From CAZTHM01 sp041946825 (GTDB taxonomy: Bacteria > Acidobacteriota > Terriglobia > UBA7540): DNA of 64,000 bases. This document shows, one piece after another, positions 34,113 through 41,693 of this stretch (its first letter is position 1; each line of letters begins with the position of its first letter). A program made the translations under genes and the position numbers. The stretch is from contig JBHGBD010000004.1 of assembly GCA_041946825.1 (NCBI GenBank), positions 134,633 through 198,632 of the forward strand, written 5' to 3'. The notes below the pieces were generated by a model. The model had not been told where the DNA came from. It saw only the letters and a program-made list of their open reading frames with translations, and searched no databases.

Positions 34113-34934
34113 ATGAAACTTGGACTGATCAATTCCGCCTGGGCGGGAACGCATGTCGGGACCGCAGAGGGCATTCGTAAAACCAAGGAGATTGGCTTCG
34201 ACACCATCGACATCTTCGCTGACCCGCTGGAGATCGATATCAAGGAACGCAAGCTGATCAAAGACACGGCAAAGGACGTCGGATTGCCCATCGTCTCGGT
34301 CTGCTGCGTGGCGCTGGGCATTGCCGACTTCAACGGCTCGGCCCAGAAATTCCACGTCCAGCGCTGCAAGGCCTATCTGGACTTCGTCTACGAACTGGAA
34401 GCCAGGAACCTTCTGCTGGTGCTGGGCGAGTACATCTGGCAGCAGGAAGTCATTAAGCCCAAGGACCAGTGGAAGTGGGCAGTCGATAACACGCGCGCAC
34501 TGGGAGAGTACGCGGCGAAACTCGGTGTCGAAATCGCCATCGAGCTCGAGCCGTTCAAGCTCTCTCTCGTCAACAGCCTGGACAAGATGGTGCAGTTCTT
34601 GAACGACGTGAATCATCCCGCCGTGCGCGCCAACATGGATATCTCGCACCTGCACCTGTCGCACTCGGCGGCTTCGGAAATGCCGCGCCTGAAAGGGCGC
34701 ATCGCCCACGTGCATTTTTCCGACTGCGACGGCAAAGTGCACGGCGACTTGCCACCAGGAAAAGGCGTCGTGGATTTCGTCCCCTACCTGCGGGCGCTCA
34801 AAGTCGTCGGCTTCGACGGCACGGTGAGCATCGAACTCGAATACTCGCCCGAGCCCGCGAAGATCGTCGAGTGGGTCACCGAAGCCTACCGCGAAACCAA
34901 CAAGCTGATGCAGGAAGTGGGAATCCGAGGCTGA
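34113..34934 (+). CDS. Sugar-phosphate isomerase/epimerase (TIM barrel)
   Basis: A 273-residue cytoplasmic member of the xylose-isomerase-like TIM-barrel family. The strong ribosome site GGAAGGAGG lies 8 bases before the ATG. Metal-site residues of the family are seen in IELEPF, ANMDISHLHLS, HVHFSDCDGKVHGDLPPGKGVVDF and SIELEYSP. Relatives epimerise or isomerise ketoses, or inositol intermediates. With the Gfo/Idh/MocA gene it probably forms an oxidation-isomerisation pair for an uncommon sugar; the Tat-type gene on the other strand likely belongs to the same pathway. Confidence 0.88.
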   Translation: MKLGLINSAWAGTHVGTAEGIRKTKEIGFDTIDIFADPLEIDIKERKLIKDTAKDVGLPIVSVCCVALGIADFNGSAQKFHVQRCKAYLDFVYELEARNLLLVLGEYIWQQEVIKPKDQWKWAVDNTRALGEYAAKLGVEIAIELEPFKLSLVNSLDKMVQFLNDVNHPAVRANMDISHLHLSHSAASEMPRLKGRIAHVHFSDCDGKVHGDLPPGKGVVDFVPYLRALKVVGFDGTVSIELEYSPEPAKIVEWVTEAYRETNKLMQEVGIRG

Positions 34935-35005
34935 TTCGTGCCCCGAATCTGGTGAGGGGCGACTCGTGCATCGCCCCTCGGTCGAGTGGGATTCCGAGTT
35001 TGGTG

Positions 35006-35740
35006 CTAAGACCCGCTGGTGTTGCCCGCATGCAGGCCGCATTCCTTCTTGGTGGCATCTTCCCACCACCAGCGGCCTTCGCGTTCGTGTTGGCCGGGCA
35101 GAATGGCGCGCGTGCACGGCTCGCAGCCGATCGAGACGAAGCCGCGATCGTGAAGCGCGTTATATGGAACGCCGTTCTCGCGGATGTAAGTCCAGACCTG
35201 TTTTGAGCTCCAGTTGGCCAGCGGATTAAACTTAATGAGCCGATTGCCGTTGCTACCAAAGGTGGGATCGATCTGGATGACCGGCACTTGCGCGCGCGTG
35301 CCGGGGCTCTGATCCCGACGCTGGCCGGTCACCCAGGCACGGAGGCTTGAAAGCGCCCGCCGCAGCGGTTCGACTTTTCGGATGTCGCAGCACTCCTTGT
35401 GCCCATCCTTATAGAACGAGAACAGCCCCTTTTCGCGGACCAGCGTCTCGACAGCCTCGGGCCGCGGAAAGAAAACCTGGACCGGGATGCCATAGTGATC
35501 ACGGACTCTTTCGATGAATTGATACGTCTCGGAATGCAGCCGCCCTGTGTCAAGCGTCAAGACGCGCGGCTTGACGCCGAGTTTGGACGCCATGTCGATT
35601 AGCACCACATCTTCCGCGCCGCTGAAGCTGATGGCTACGTCCGGCGAGTATTCCTCAAGGGCCAGTCTCAGGATTTCTTGCGGATTCCGGCCCGCGTAGG
35701 ATTCGGCGAGTTCGGTTAACGATGCAAGTTGAACGCCCAT
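35006..35740 (-). CDS. cysH: Adenylyl-sulfate reductase (assimilatory, iron-sulfur type)
   Basis: The frame is open upstream into tauE, but the ATG at 35740 starts the recognisable protein (244 residues). SFSGAEDVV is the PP-loop segment. The cysteine pairs C117-C118 (ECCDIRKVEPL) and C206/C209 (GCEPCT) bind the 4Fe-4S cluster of APS reductases, and C234 in KKECGLH is the catalytic thiol. The enzyme therefore reduces adenosine 5'-phosphosulfate (rather than PAPS) to sulfite. It lies 35 bases after tauE and is the last gene of an operon preceded by a Cys-rich leader peptide. Confidence 0.93.
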   Translation of the reverse strand: MGVQLASLTELAESYAGRNPQEILRLALEEYSPDVAISFSGAEDVVLIDMASKLGVKPRVLTLDTGRLHSETYQFIERVRDHYGIPVQVFFPRPEAVETLVREKGLFSFYKDGHKECCDIRKVEPLRRALSSLRAWVTGQRRDQSPGTRAQVPVIQIDPTFGSNGNRLIKFNPLANWSSKQVWTYIRENGVPYNALHDRGFVSIGCEPCTRAILPGQHEREGRWWWEDATKKECGLHAGNTSGS

Positions 35741-35775
35741 GATTTGCGTGTTGTGTCCCTTTCTGAAAGTTTTGT

Positions 35776-36549
35776 TTACCCTGCGATGAGCAGTCGCGCG
35801 CCCAACGAAAAATAGAGCACGCTGTAAAGCCAACTGAAATACCGCTCGGGAACCAGCCGCGTCAGGCGGCTGCCCACTACGACTCCCGGCAACGCTCCGG
35901 CTGCGAGCTGCAGGAACAACGCACCGTTGAAGTGGCCCATCCAAATGTGGAATGTCCCTGCAACTGCCATGGTCACCAGTCCAAACAGAATGTCAGTTCC
36001 CACGAGCGCGCCGAGCGGGAGCGGGATCAACAGAAGAAGGAAAATCATCAGTAGACTCCCACTGCCGATCGAAGTGAGCGCCACAAGGAATCCGACCGTC
36101 GCGCCCGCCGCAATCAGCCGCGCCTTCTCGCTTTTAGTGCGCATTTCCAACGAGCCGTTTCCCAGCTTGAGATAGCCGTTTCGGACGAAAGGCAGTACCA
36201 CCGCCACCGCGAACAGCGTCAGGGCCAGGATCGTCTTCAAGGCATGGTCAAGCTGGCTGGTGTCGAGGTGGGATTTCAGGTAGCTCACAAACCAGATCCC
36301 ACCCAACGTACCTGGAACGCTTCCCGAGATCAGGAGGCGGGCCAAACGCCAATGGACCTGACCCATCCGCCGGTGCTCTATCACGCCGAGCAATTTGGTG
36401 ACCGCCCCGTTGACGATGTCCGTCCCGATCACCACCACTGCCGGAAAAGGGGTGAATAGAAGCAGCAGCGGTGTAAGCATCACACCGCCTCCGGTACCAG
36501 TTAGCCCGATCAATGTCCCCGCAACAAATCCTACCAATGTGATTAACAT
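35776..36549 (-). CDS. TauE/SafE-family membrane transporter (sulfite or sulfonate exporter type)
   Basis: An integral membrane protein of about 257 residues with eight or so helices. The start MLITLVGFVAGTLIGLTGTGGGVMLTPLLLLF is the canonical TauE/SafE N terminus, and a second copy of the motif (GFLVALTSIGSGSLLMIFLLL) marks the internal repeat. I prefer ATG 36549; a TTG at 36618 extends the frame by 23 residues but lies only seven bases after a terminator and lacks a ribosome site. Neither start has a strong Shine-Dalgarno. Family members move sulfite, sulfoacetate or related anions. Cotranscription with cysH fits sulfite handling or sulfur uptake. Confidence 0.88.
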   Translation of the reverse strand: MLITLVGFVAGTLIGLTGTGGGVMLTPLLLLFTPFPAVVVIGTDIVNGAVTKLLGVIEHRRMGQVHWRLARLLISGSVPGTLGGIWFVSYLKSHLDTSQLDHALKTILALTLFAVAVVLPFVRNGYLKLGNGSLEMRTKSEKARLIAAGATVGFLVALTSIGSGSLLMIFLLLLIPLPLGALVGTDILFGLVTMAVAGTFHIWMGHFNGALFLQLAAGALPGVVVGSRLTRLVPERYFSWLYSVLYFSLGARLLIAG

Positions 36550-36624
36550 GATTTTCTTTGCCCAGTTCCAGCGCCCCCAAGCTTGGAATCGGGCAACCTC
36601 CCCGTTGAGAAAAGTCAATAAAGC

Positions 36625-36662
36625 AAAAACGCCCGCCAGCGGTAGGTTCGCTAGCGGGCGTT
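36625..36662 (-). terminator. Intrinsic terminator between the Cys-rich leader ORF and tauE (candidate attenuator)
   Basis: On the minus strand AACGCCCGCTAGCG pairs with CGCTGGCGGGCGTT (14-bp stem with one G-U pair, loop of 7), followed by TTTTTGC. It sits after the leader ORF and before tauE, so it would stop most transcripts unless prevented. The 3' arm's CCGCTGGCGG is duplicated in the leader ORF directly after the Cys codons (36731-36722), so that segment can compete for the 5' arm and prevent the stem. Confidence 0.85.
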
Positions 36663-36690
36663 CTGAATAAGACCAGGATTAATTGGGGGC

Positions 36691-36795
36691 TTACAAGTCG
36701 GTCATTTCAGAGGGCACGACGCCGCCAGCGGACGGACAACAACAACACATCCGCATGGCCTCCATGCCCGACATCGACTTGTGAACCTTATTCAT
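36691..36795 (-). CDS. Cysteine-rich leader peptide upstream of tauE-cysH
   Basis: A 34-codon ORF starting a few bases after the predicted transcription start. It contains four consecutive TGT Cys codons (residues 17-20, coordinates 36747-36736) in MRMCCCCPSAGG. Such a run is rare, and with sulfur-assimilation genes downstream it matches the logic of amino-acid-responsive leader peptides (Trp in trpL, His in hisL), here for Cys. A GGAAG sequence lies just before the ATG. A 6-bp hairpin (GCATGG-AGG-CCATGC, 36767-36753) precedes the Cys codons and could be a pause site. The peptide itself probably has no function after translation. Polycysteine uORFs regulate sulfur genes in mycobacteria, but by a different arrangement. 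Confidence 0.75.
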   Translation of the reverse strand: MNKVHKSMSGMEAMRMCCCCPSAGGVVPSEMTDL

Positions 36796-36811
36796 TGCTT
36801 CCGAAAGAGCA

Positions 36812-36840
36812 AGGCTACCACCTGGGGTCGCCGGTGTCAA
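36812..36840 (-). promoter_or_regulatory. Promoter of the leader-tauE-cysH operon
   Basis: On the minus strand a perfect TTGACA (36840-36835), 17-base spacer, then TAGCCT (36817-36812) preceded by TGG, an extended -10 element. Transcription would begin near 36805, about ten bases before the leader ORF. Confidence 0.75.
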
Positions 36841-36919
36841 CCTTTTTTTGATAATGCGCAGAAACCGGGATGACTCCAACTGGCAGCATTCCGTGTTTTC
36901 GCGAAAAGGGAAAGACCGC

Positions 36920-38224
36920 CTACACTTTCTCAAGCGCCAGTTCAAGGTCTCGGATGATGTCGTGCCAGTCTTCCAAGCCGATCGAGAGCCGGATGCCTTC
37001 AGGGTGCATGCCGAAGGCGCGTTTCTGGTCGTCGGGCAGGGCCGAGTGGGTCATCGAAAACGGGTGCTCGATGAGCGTCTTGATCTGGCCCAGGCTCACC
37101 GCCAGCGTGATCGTGTAAGCGTGTTCGGCGAGGTAATCAACCATTTTCTCCGCGCGCGACTGCCGGCCGTTATCACCCTTCAACACGAAGTAGAGCATCC
37201 CTCCCGGCGCAAACTTGCCGTCGGTATTCACCATTTGACGATGGGCGAGCGGCTTCTGGCGGAAGCAGTCGGCTCCGGGGTAGCTGACGCGCGCGACCTT
37301 GGGGTGCTCGCAAAGGAACTTCGCCACACGCAGCGCGGTCTTCTGCTGGTTGACCATGCGTGTGGCGAGCGTGGGGAGACCATATACAAGAATCGCCCAG
37401 GCGCTGCGCGGGGAGAGCACGCCGCCGAAATCTTTGCGGAAAAGCATCAGGTGGTTGTACCAGCTACTGGGCGCGACGACGGCGCCACCCATGTCCGTGC
37501 CAAAGCCGCCGATATCCTTGGTCAGGCTTTCGACCACAAGGTCCGCGCCTAGCTTGAGTGGCCGCTGGCAGTAAGGGGTCGCGAAGGTGTTGTCGACAAT
37601 CACCAGCACGCGGTCCTTTTCTTCGCGGCCTGAGTTGATCTGGTCCGCGAGGCGGCGAATCCCCGGGATATCGATCAGCTCCATCGTGGGATTGATGGGT
37701 GTCTCGAAATAGAGCGCACGCGTCGCGGGCGTTACTTGCGCGGCGAGCAACTCAGGCTTGAGAAAATCCCCAAAGCGCGCCTGCATCCCGAAGCGCGGCA
37801 GCCAATTGGTCATCAGGCTGTACGTGCAGCCGTAGAGGATCTGGTGTGCGAGCACCTCCTGCCCTTGTCGCAGCGCAGCGCCCAGCGCCGCGCTGATCGC
37901 CGCCATACCGCTGGCGAAGGTTACGCAGACTTCGCCGCCCTCGGCGTAGGCCAGATTCTCTTCCAGCATCGCCCGCGTGGGTTCGTCGAGCCGGTCGTAG
38001 ATGTAGATCGGCATGTGCCCGCTCAGCGCTTCGTCGGCGGAGGCAAACTGCACAAACCCTTGCGCGCCCCGATGAACCGATGACAGCCGAAAAGCCGTGG
38101 AGTGAGAAATCGGGGGAATGACATTGTGGTTGTAGTCCCACTTCTTGCTTTCGAAGTTCCCATGGATCAGGTGGGTTCGCATCCGGTAGTCTTCCTTGCG
38201 GGCATGGCGCTTGCGGTTTTCCAT
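36920..38224 (-). CDS. Cys/Met-metabolism PLP-dependent enzyme (cystathionine gamma-synthase / methionine gamma-lyase family)
   Basis: A 434-residue fold-type I PLP enzyme. Family features: ASGMAAISAALGAAL, the substrate loop PINPTMELIDIPGI, DNTFATPYCQRPLKLGADLVVES then LTKDIGGFGTDMGG with the PLP-binding Lys in SLTK, and the C-terminal RLSIGLEDWHDII. Members include cystathionine gamma-synthase, O-acetylhomoserine sulfhydrylase and methionine gamma-lyase; these cannot be separated by eye. GAGGTG precedes the ATG at 38224; a second ATG is 14 codons inside. It lies directly upstream of the Cys-leader operon on the same strand, but that operon has its own promoter. Confidence 0.88.
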   Translation of the reverse strand: MENRKRHARKEDYRMRTHLIHGNFESKKWDYNHNVIPPISHSTAFRLSSVHRGAQGFVQFASADEALSGHMPIYIYDRLDEPTRAMLEENLAYAEGGEVCVTFASGMAAISAALGAALRQGQEVLAHQILYGCTYSLMTNWLPRFGMQARFGDFLKPELLAAQVTPATRALYFETPINPTMELIDIPGIRRLADQINSGREEKDRVLVIVDNTFATPYCQRPLKLGADLVVESLTKDIGGFGTDMGGAVVAPSSWYNHLMLFRKDFGGVLSPRSAWAILVYGLPTLATRMVNQQKTALRVAKFLCEHPKVARVSYPGADCFRQKPLAHRQMVNTDGKFAPGGMLYFVLKGDNGRQSRAEKMVDYLAEHAYTITLAVSLGQIKTLIEHPFSMTHSALPDDQKRAFGMHPEGIRLSIGLEDWHDIIRDLELALEKV

Positions 38225-38576
38225 AGCGACACCTCAACTGGGCGAGTTTTCACACTCTGAGAAGGGACAGCACGCCCAATGCCGGGCCCTCGAGCAGCCG
38301 GATTCGATTCGGCTTCTTGTCAGATCTGAGCTCGGTCCCCAGGCGGTCAGAGCACTTAACCCGGCGCTCAACCGTGTGGCACTTACGACGGCCAGTAGGA
38401 TTCTATCCAGCCTTTTGTTTTCAATTAATTAACGGCTTCGGTTTTTCAAAATCGGGTCTTCCGGATGCCACAGCCAAACGTCCATCGCTTGGTCTCACGC
38501 CACTTCGAGGGAGGCTCTGTCCCGTATCACCCAGCCCATTCTAGCCAATCCATTGAAAACAGGCAAATTATAGCGC
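38225..38576. other. Noncoding spacer without a recognisable gene
   Basis: About 350 bases between the divergent PLP-enzyme and regulator genes. I searched for a SAM or SAH riboswitch, which would fit the PLP enzyme, and saw no conserved core. It contains copy B of a 46-base repeat (38413-38458) and an AT-rich stretch around 38410-38450. No convincing ORF. Confidence 0.5.
38413..38458. repeat. 46-base repeat, copy B (partner at 13663-13708)
   Basis: Same orientation as copy A, with the identical core CGGCTTCGGTTTTTCA and TTTTGTT at the left edge. The sequences outside the 46 bases are unrelated. Confidence 0.45.
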
Positions 38577-38604
38577 TTGACATTCAATAACAATATGCTA
38601 TAGA
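38577..38604 (+). promoter_or_regulatory. Promoter of the XRE-PspA-SdpI operon
   Basis: Perfect TTGACA (38577-38582), 16-base spacer, TATAGA (38599-38604), about 20 bases before the regulator gene. Confidence 0.7.
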
Positions 38605-38613
38605 CATATAGCA
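38596..38613. promoter_or_regulatory. Operator-like inverted repeat over the -10 box
   Basis: TGCTATA-GACA-TATAGCA is a perfect 7+4+7 inverted repeat covering the -10 element. The first gene of the operon encodes a helix-turn-helix protein, so autorepression at this site is the simplest reading. Confidence 0.65.
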
Positions 38614-38626
38614 ATCGGAGATGGAG

Positions 38627-39121
38627 ATGAGACTCGGCGAGAAGATTCGTTACCTTAGAGTGATGGAAGGCACCCTGCGCGGCCTGGGGCGCGAAATGAG
38701 CCAGCCGGAGGTTGTCCGGGCGATGCAGGGCGAGGTCGGCAGGAGCATCAGTCAAGCCTACCTTTCGCAAATCGAAAGTGGCGCGCGCCCGCACCTGACC
38801 AACACGACGCGCATGTTGCTGGCGCGCTTCTTCAAGGTGCATCCGGGGTATCTGGTGGACGACCCCGAAGGATACTCCACCGAGCTGACGTCAGAACTGA
38901 TCGCCGAACAAGACGCCAAGCTCGACCTTTGGCTGGTAAGCGGCGCCGAGCGCTTTCGCCAGGACCCCGAGTTGAGCCGGGCGTTGATCGCCATCGCGCG
39001 CTACGTTAACTCGAAGAAAGCACTGCAGCTCCTGGCTGAAATCCTCGAGACACCCGACCTCATCGACAAGCTGTGGGAAGTCCTGAAACTCCAATCCAGC
39101 TCAACTGGGATGCGGGAATAG
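38627..39121 (+). CDS. XRE-type helix-turn-helix transcriptional regulator
   Basis: A 164-residue regulator. Of two nearby ATGs, 38627 is preferred because GGAG lies six bases upstream of it; 38621 directly abuts that site. The N-terminal domain (residues about 1-70) is Cro/CI-like: MRLGEKIRYLRVMEGTLRG, MSQPEVVRAMQGEVGRSISQAYLSQIESGARPHLTNTTRMLLARFF. A C-terminal helical domain (about 85-155) may mediate dimerisation or sensing. An inverted repeat overlaps the promoter. The next three genes are closely spaced, so this protein probably controls the whole PspA-SdpI operon and itself. Confidence 0.88.
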   Translation: MRLGEKIRYLRVMEGTLRGLGREMSQPEVVRAMQGEVGRSISQAYLSQIESGARPHLTNTTRMLLARFFKVHPGYLVDDPEGYSTELTSELIAEQDAKLDLWLVSGAERFRQDPELSRALIAIARYVNSKKALQLLAEILETPDLIDKLWEVLKLQSSSTGMRE

Positions 39122-39161
39122 CCTGTGCGCGCGTGTCCGGCGTGTAGGAGAGGAGACAGCC

Positions 39162-39326
39162 ATGGTTCAGTTCCTCGGAGAAATTGTTTCAGACATATTG
39201 GAGACCTTGCCCGAAGCGTTGTCCTTATTCTGGAGCGACCTTGACCACCTCGAGGGCGCACATGAGCATCTTGGTGGAAGCGACGGCACTCAATGCGACT
39301 TGCCCGAGGGGAGGCAATCGCCATGA
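39162..39326 (+). CDS. 54-residue acidic mini-protein in the PspA operon
   Basis: Starts with an ATG that follows GGAGACAGCC, a good ribosome site. The product MVQFLGEIVSDILETLPEAL onward has an amphipathic N-terminal helix and an acidic middle (DLDHLEGAHEHLGGSD). Its TGA overlaps the next gene's ATG (ATGA), a usual sign of translational coupling. No family recognised. It could be a peptide that interacts with the membrane or with PspA. Confidence 0.55.
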   Translation: MVQFLGEIVSDILETLPEALSLFWSDLDHLEGAHEHLGGSDGTQCDLPEGRQSP

Positions 39327-39472
39327 CTTGGGCAACCATCTACCTGGTTTGTTTTGGCGTGAGCTTTGTTCTTAGCCTGTTGTCGTTCATGTGCGGCGTG
39401 TTGGGATGTATCGAAAGGAGCATGCCATGGCATTGCTGGAGAGAATCGCAACGCTCGTTAAGGCGAACCTGA
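39323..39472 (+). CDS. 49-residue single-span membrane mini-protein in the PspA operon
   Basis: Begins at the overlapping ATGA with the upstream mini-gene. Residues 4-31 (ATIYLVCFGVSFVLSLLSFM and following) form a membrane helix, and the tail is basic. The last 46 bases overlap the start of pspA in another frame. Small membrane proteins such as PspB or PspC accompany PspA in other systems; this one is not recognisably homologous. The overlap on both sides argues for a real, coupled gene, but the length leaves doubt. Confidence 0.45.
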   Translation: MTWATIYLVCFGVSFVLSLLSFMCGVLGCIERSMPWHCWRESQRSLRRT

Positions 39473-40092
39473 CCGACCTGATCGACAAGGCCGAGGATCC
39501 GGAGAAAATGCTCAAGCAGGTAATCCTCGACATGGAAAACCAGTTCGTCCAGGTGAAGACTCAGGTCGCCATCGCCATTGCCGACGAGCACGTGCTGCGC
39601 AAGAAGCTGCAGGAAAACGAGGAAAAGATGAAGGAATGGATGCGCAAGGCCGAAATGGCCGTGGACAAGAATCGTGACGACCTGGCGCGCGCCGCGCTCG
39701 AACACTACAAAGGGTATGAGCGCTTGATCGGGAGTTTCCGGGAGCAATTAGAAGATCAGAAAGTGCAGGCCGAGAATCTGAAGTCGGCGCTCGCAAAACT
39801 CGATCAGAAGCTCGCGGAAGGCAAGGCCAAGCAGGAAATGTTGTTGGCCCAGCAGCGGCGCGCGAAAATCCTCGCCAAGGCCAGCCAGGCGCAAGGGGCG
39901 ATTGGCGAACACGCCAAAGAAGCCGCATCCGTGCGCTTCGAAGATAAGGCAATCCACACTGACGCCAACGGCCAAGGGCACGCGGAAACCGCCTCCGGAA
40001 GCCCCGAAGAGGAGTTCGCTCGTATGGAAAAGATGGACGAATTGGACCGGCTGCTGGCGGAAGTCAAGTCGCGCCGGGGCCTGAAATCGTAA
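39427..40092 (+). CDS. pspA: PspA/IM30-family envelope stress protein
   Basis: The ATG at 39427 is preceded by AAAGGAG at good spacing. The 221-residue product starts MALLERIATLVKANLTDLIDKAEDPEKMLKQVILDME, the amphipathic membrane-binding helix and signature of PspA/Vipp1, then a long coiled coil (about 25-185) and a charged C-terminal helix EEEFARMEKMDELDRLLAEVKSRRG. Such proteins form ESCRT-III-like scaffolds that repair or stabilise the inner membrane. No PspF-type activator is present; control likely comes from the XRE protein at the head of the operon. Confidence 0.93.
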   Translation: MALLERIATLVKANLTDLIDKAEDPEKMLKQVILDMENQFVQVKTQVAIAIADEHVLRKKLQENEEKMKEWMRKAEMAVDKNRDDLARAALEHYKGYERLIGSFREQLEDQKVQAENLKSALAKLDQKLAEGKAKQEMLLAQQRRAKILAKASQAQGAIGEHAKEAASVRFEDKAIHTDANGQGHAETASGSPEEEFARMEKMDELDRLLAEVKSRRGLKS

Positions 40093-40114
40093 GCGCCCAT
40101 TGGAGGAGTGGAAC

Positions 40115-40762
40115 ATGAAACGCAATTATTTTCTTATCGGAGTCGTTCTCATCGCCGCCGTGCTGGCCGCGACGCTGATCGCCTATCCGCACCTGCCTCT
40201 GCGCGTGCCGACGCACTGGAATGCGCGCGGGGAAATCGACGGCTACAGCGCCCGCTGGACGCTCTTGGTGATGATTCCCGGAATCATGTCGTTAATGCTG
40301 GGCTTGTTCGCGCTGTTGCCTTGGCTTTCGCCCAAACACTTTGAGGTGGACAGCTTCCGCTTGACCTATCTCTACTTGATGCTAGTAACGGTCGCGTTCC
40401 TCGCCTATGTCCACGCGCTGATTTTGATGGCAGGCCTGGGACATGCGCGGCACACTGGCGAAGCGATTGGCGGAGGCGTTTGCGTGCTGTTCATGCTTCT
40501 CGGACAAGTTCTGGGCAAAGTGCGGCGCAATTTCTGGATCGGCGTGCGCACGCCCTGGACGCTTGCCAACGAACGCGTCTGGGACGCCACACACCGTTTC
40601 GCCGCGAAGACGTTCGTCATCGGCGGCGCGGGCGGGTTGCTGCTGACGCTCGTGCGCGCGCCCTTCTGGGCGTCGTTCGGCGTGCTGATGGCGGGAGCGC
40701 TCGTTCCCGTGGTTCATTCGCTTGTTTACTACAAGCGGCTTCAGCGGCTCGGCGAGATTTGA
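40115..40762 (+). CDS. SdpI-family membrane protein with DUF1648 domain
   Basis: The ATG at 40115 follows GGAGGAG. A 215-residue protein with about six membrane helices. The N-terminal DUF1648 part has LRVPTHWNARGEIDGYSARW. The C-terminal SdpI part has VRRNFWIGVRTPWTLANERVWDATHRFAAKTFVIGG, the family signature. Bacillus SdpI protects against the toxin SdpC and signals to its repressor SdpR. Here it is last in the PspA operon, 22 bases after pspA, so a role in guarding the membrane against a pore former or envelope stress is reasonable. Confidence 0.9.
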   Translation: MKRNYFLIGVVLIAAVLAATLIAYPHLPLRVPTHWNARGEIDGYSARWTLLVMIPGIMSLMLGLFALLPWLSPKHFEVDSFRLTYLYLMLVTVAFLAYVHALILMAGLGHARHTGEAIGGGVCVLFMLLGQVLGKVRRNFWIGVRTPWTLANERVWDATHRFAAKTFVIGGAGGLLLTLVRAPFWASFGVLMAGALVPVVHSLVYYKRLQRLGEI

Positions 40763-40780
40763 ATGCAGGGAATACGAAAC

Positions 40781-40808
40781 TGTCATCCTGAGCGCAGCGA
40801 AGGATCTT
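40781..40808. repeat. Dispersed 'GTCATCCTGAGCG' repeat
   Basis: TGTCATCCTGAGCGCAGCGA followed by AGGATCTT is one variant of an intergenic repeat common in many uncultured bacterial genomes. It lies between the convergent SdpI and HAD genes and could act as a transcript end. Only one copy was noticed here. Confidence 0.55.
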
Positions 40809-40849
40809 ATTCATTTGTTCGAGAAGAAACCTAATGGCGCTTCGCTGCG

Positions 40850-41557
40850 CTAAGTCACCAGAAAGCGTTCGAGTTCGGGCAGCGACGCGATGCGTGGCGA
40901 ATCGACATTGGGGTAGGCGCCGACTCGGTCGATGAGAATGCCGCGCAAACCTGCAAGAAACGCTCCACCCATGTCGGTGGCGTTCGTGTCGCCGACAAAG
41001 ACCGATTCCTGCGGCTTGACGCCGGCGCTCTCGAGCGCGACGCGGAAGATTTCGGGATGGGGTTTCTCGACCCCAACCAGCGCGGAGTCGAAAATAGCGG
41101 CAAAATACTGAGCGAGATTCACTCGCCCGAGTTGTTGCTCCATCGTGCCGATGGAATTCGAAATGACGCCAAGATAATACCCCTGCGCGCGCAACGTCTC
41201 GAGAAACGGCGGTGTCTCCGGCAGCACGCGCGACCAGAGCGTGATGTCGCCGAAACCTTTCCCCACGTGGCGCATCAGGCGTTCGCGTTCCGCTTCGGGC
41301 GCGCCAATGCGCAACGTGAGCGCCTTGAGGTATTCGAACCAATAGAAGTGGTCGATAGTGCGGGGCACTTCGCCGCGGCGGATTTGCGGCCACAGCCACT
41401 CGTCAAGTTTCTGCTTGCCCACTCGCTCCGCGGCGAAAAAATCCTCCGCCGTCGCGAGGTAGCCCTGCCTGGTCAGGTCTTCGGCCAGTTCTTCGACGCG
41501 CGGGTAAATCAGCGTGTTCCCAGCGTCGAAAAAAATCGCGCGATACTTGGAGATCAT
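40850..41557 (-). CDS. HAD-superfamily phosphatase-like hydrolase (subfamily IA)
   Basis: A 235-residue HAD hydrolase. The nucleophile Asp is in FFDAGNTLI at residues 10-14; the usual second Asp of DxD is replaced by Asn (DxGN), as in several HAD-IA groups. Motif II Ser is in VISNSIG, the Lys is in GVEKPHPEIF, and motif IV is FVGDTNATDMGGAFLAG. It probably dephosphorylates a small metabolite; the substrate cannot be read. It is convergent with the SdpI gene. Confidence 0.88.
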   Translation of the reverse strand: MISKYRAIFFDAGNTLIYPRVEELAEDLTRQGYLATAEDFFAAERVGKQKLDEWLWPQIRRGEVPRTIDHFYWFEYLKALTLRIGAPEAERERLMRHVGKGFGDITLWSRVLPETPPFLETLRAQGYYLGVISNSIGTMEQQLGRVNLAQYFAAIFDSALVGVEKPHPEIFRVALESAGVKPQESVFVGDTNATDMGGAFLAGLRGILIDRVGAYPNVDSPRIASLPELERFLVT

Positions 41558-41644
41558 GGAGGTTCGCTTCGGCCTCGAGCGGCCGGGCTGTCGTCAATTT
41601 GGCTGAGAGTTGATTATAGCAGTCCGCGGAGCGCGCGAATTCCC

Positions 41645-41673
41645 TTGACCGGCTCGTGCCGTGTTTTTAGAGT
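41645..41673 (+). promoter_or_regulatory. Promoter of the TPR-thioredoxin gene
   Basis: TTGACC (41645-41650), 17-base spacer, TAGAGT (41668-41673), 20 bases before the ATG at 41694. Confidence 0.55.
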
Positions 41674-41693
41674 AAGAAATCCGGTAAGAAGAA

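Noticed and set aside
36543..36596. A second mini-ORF (TTG start after GGGGAGG) overlapping the tauE ATG, possibly coupling its translation
   Set aside because: The ribosome site directly abuts the TTG with no spacer and the ORF has no other support.
38225..38576. SAM or SAH riboswitch upstream of the Cys/Met PLP enzyme
   Set aside because: No conserved core of any SAM or SAH class was recognisable on the minus strand; only generic GC-rich hairpins.
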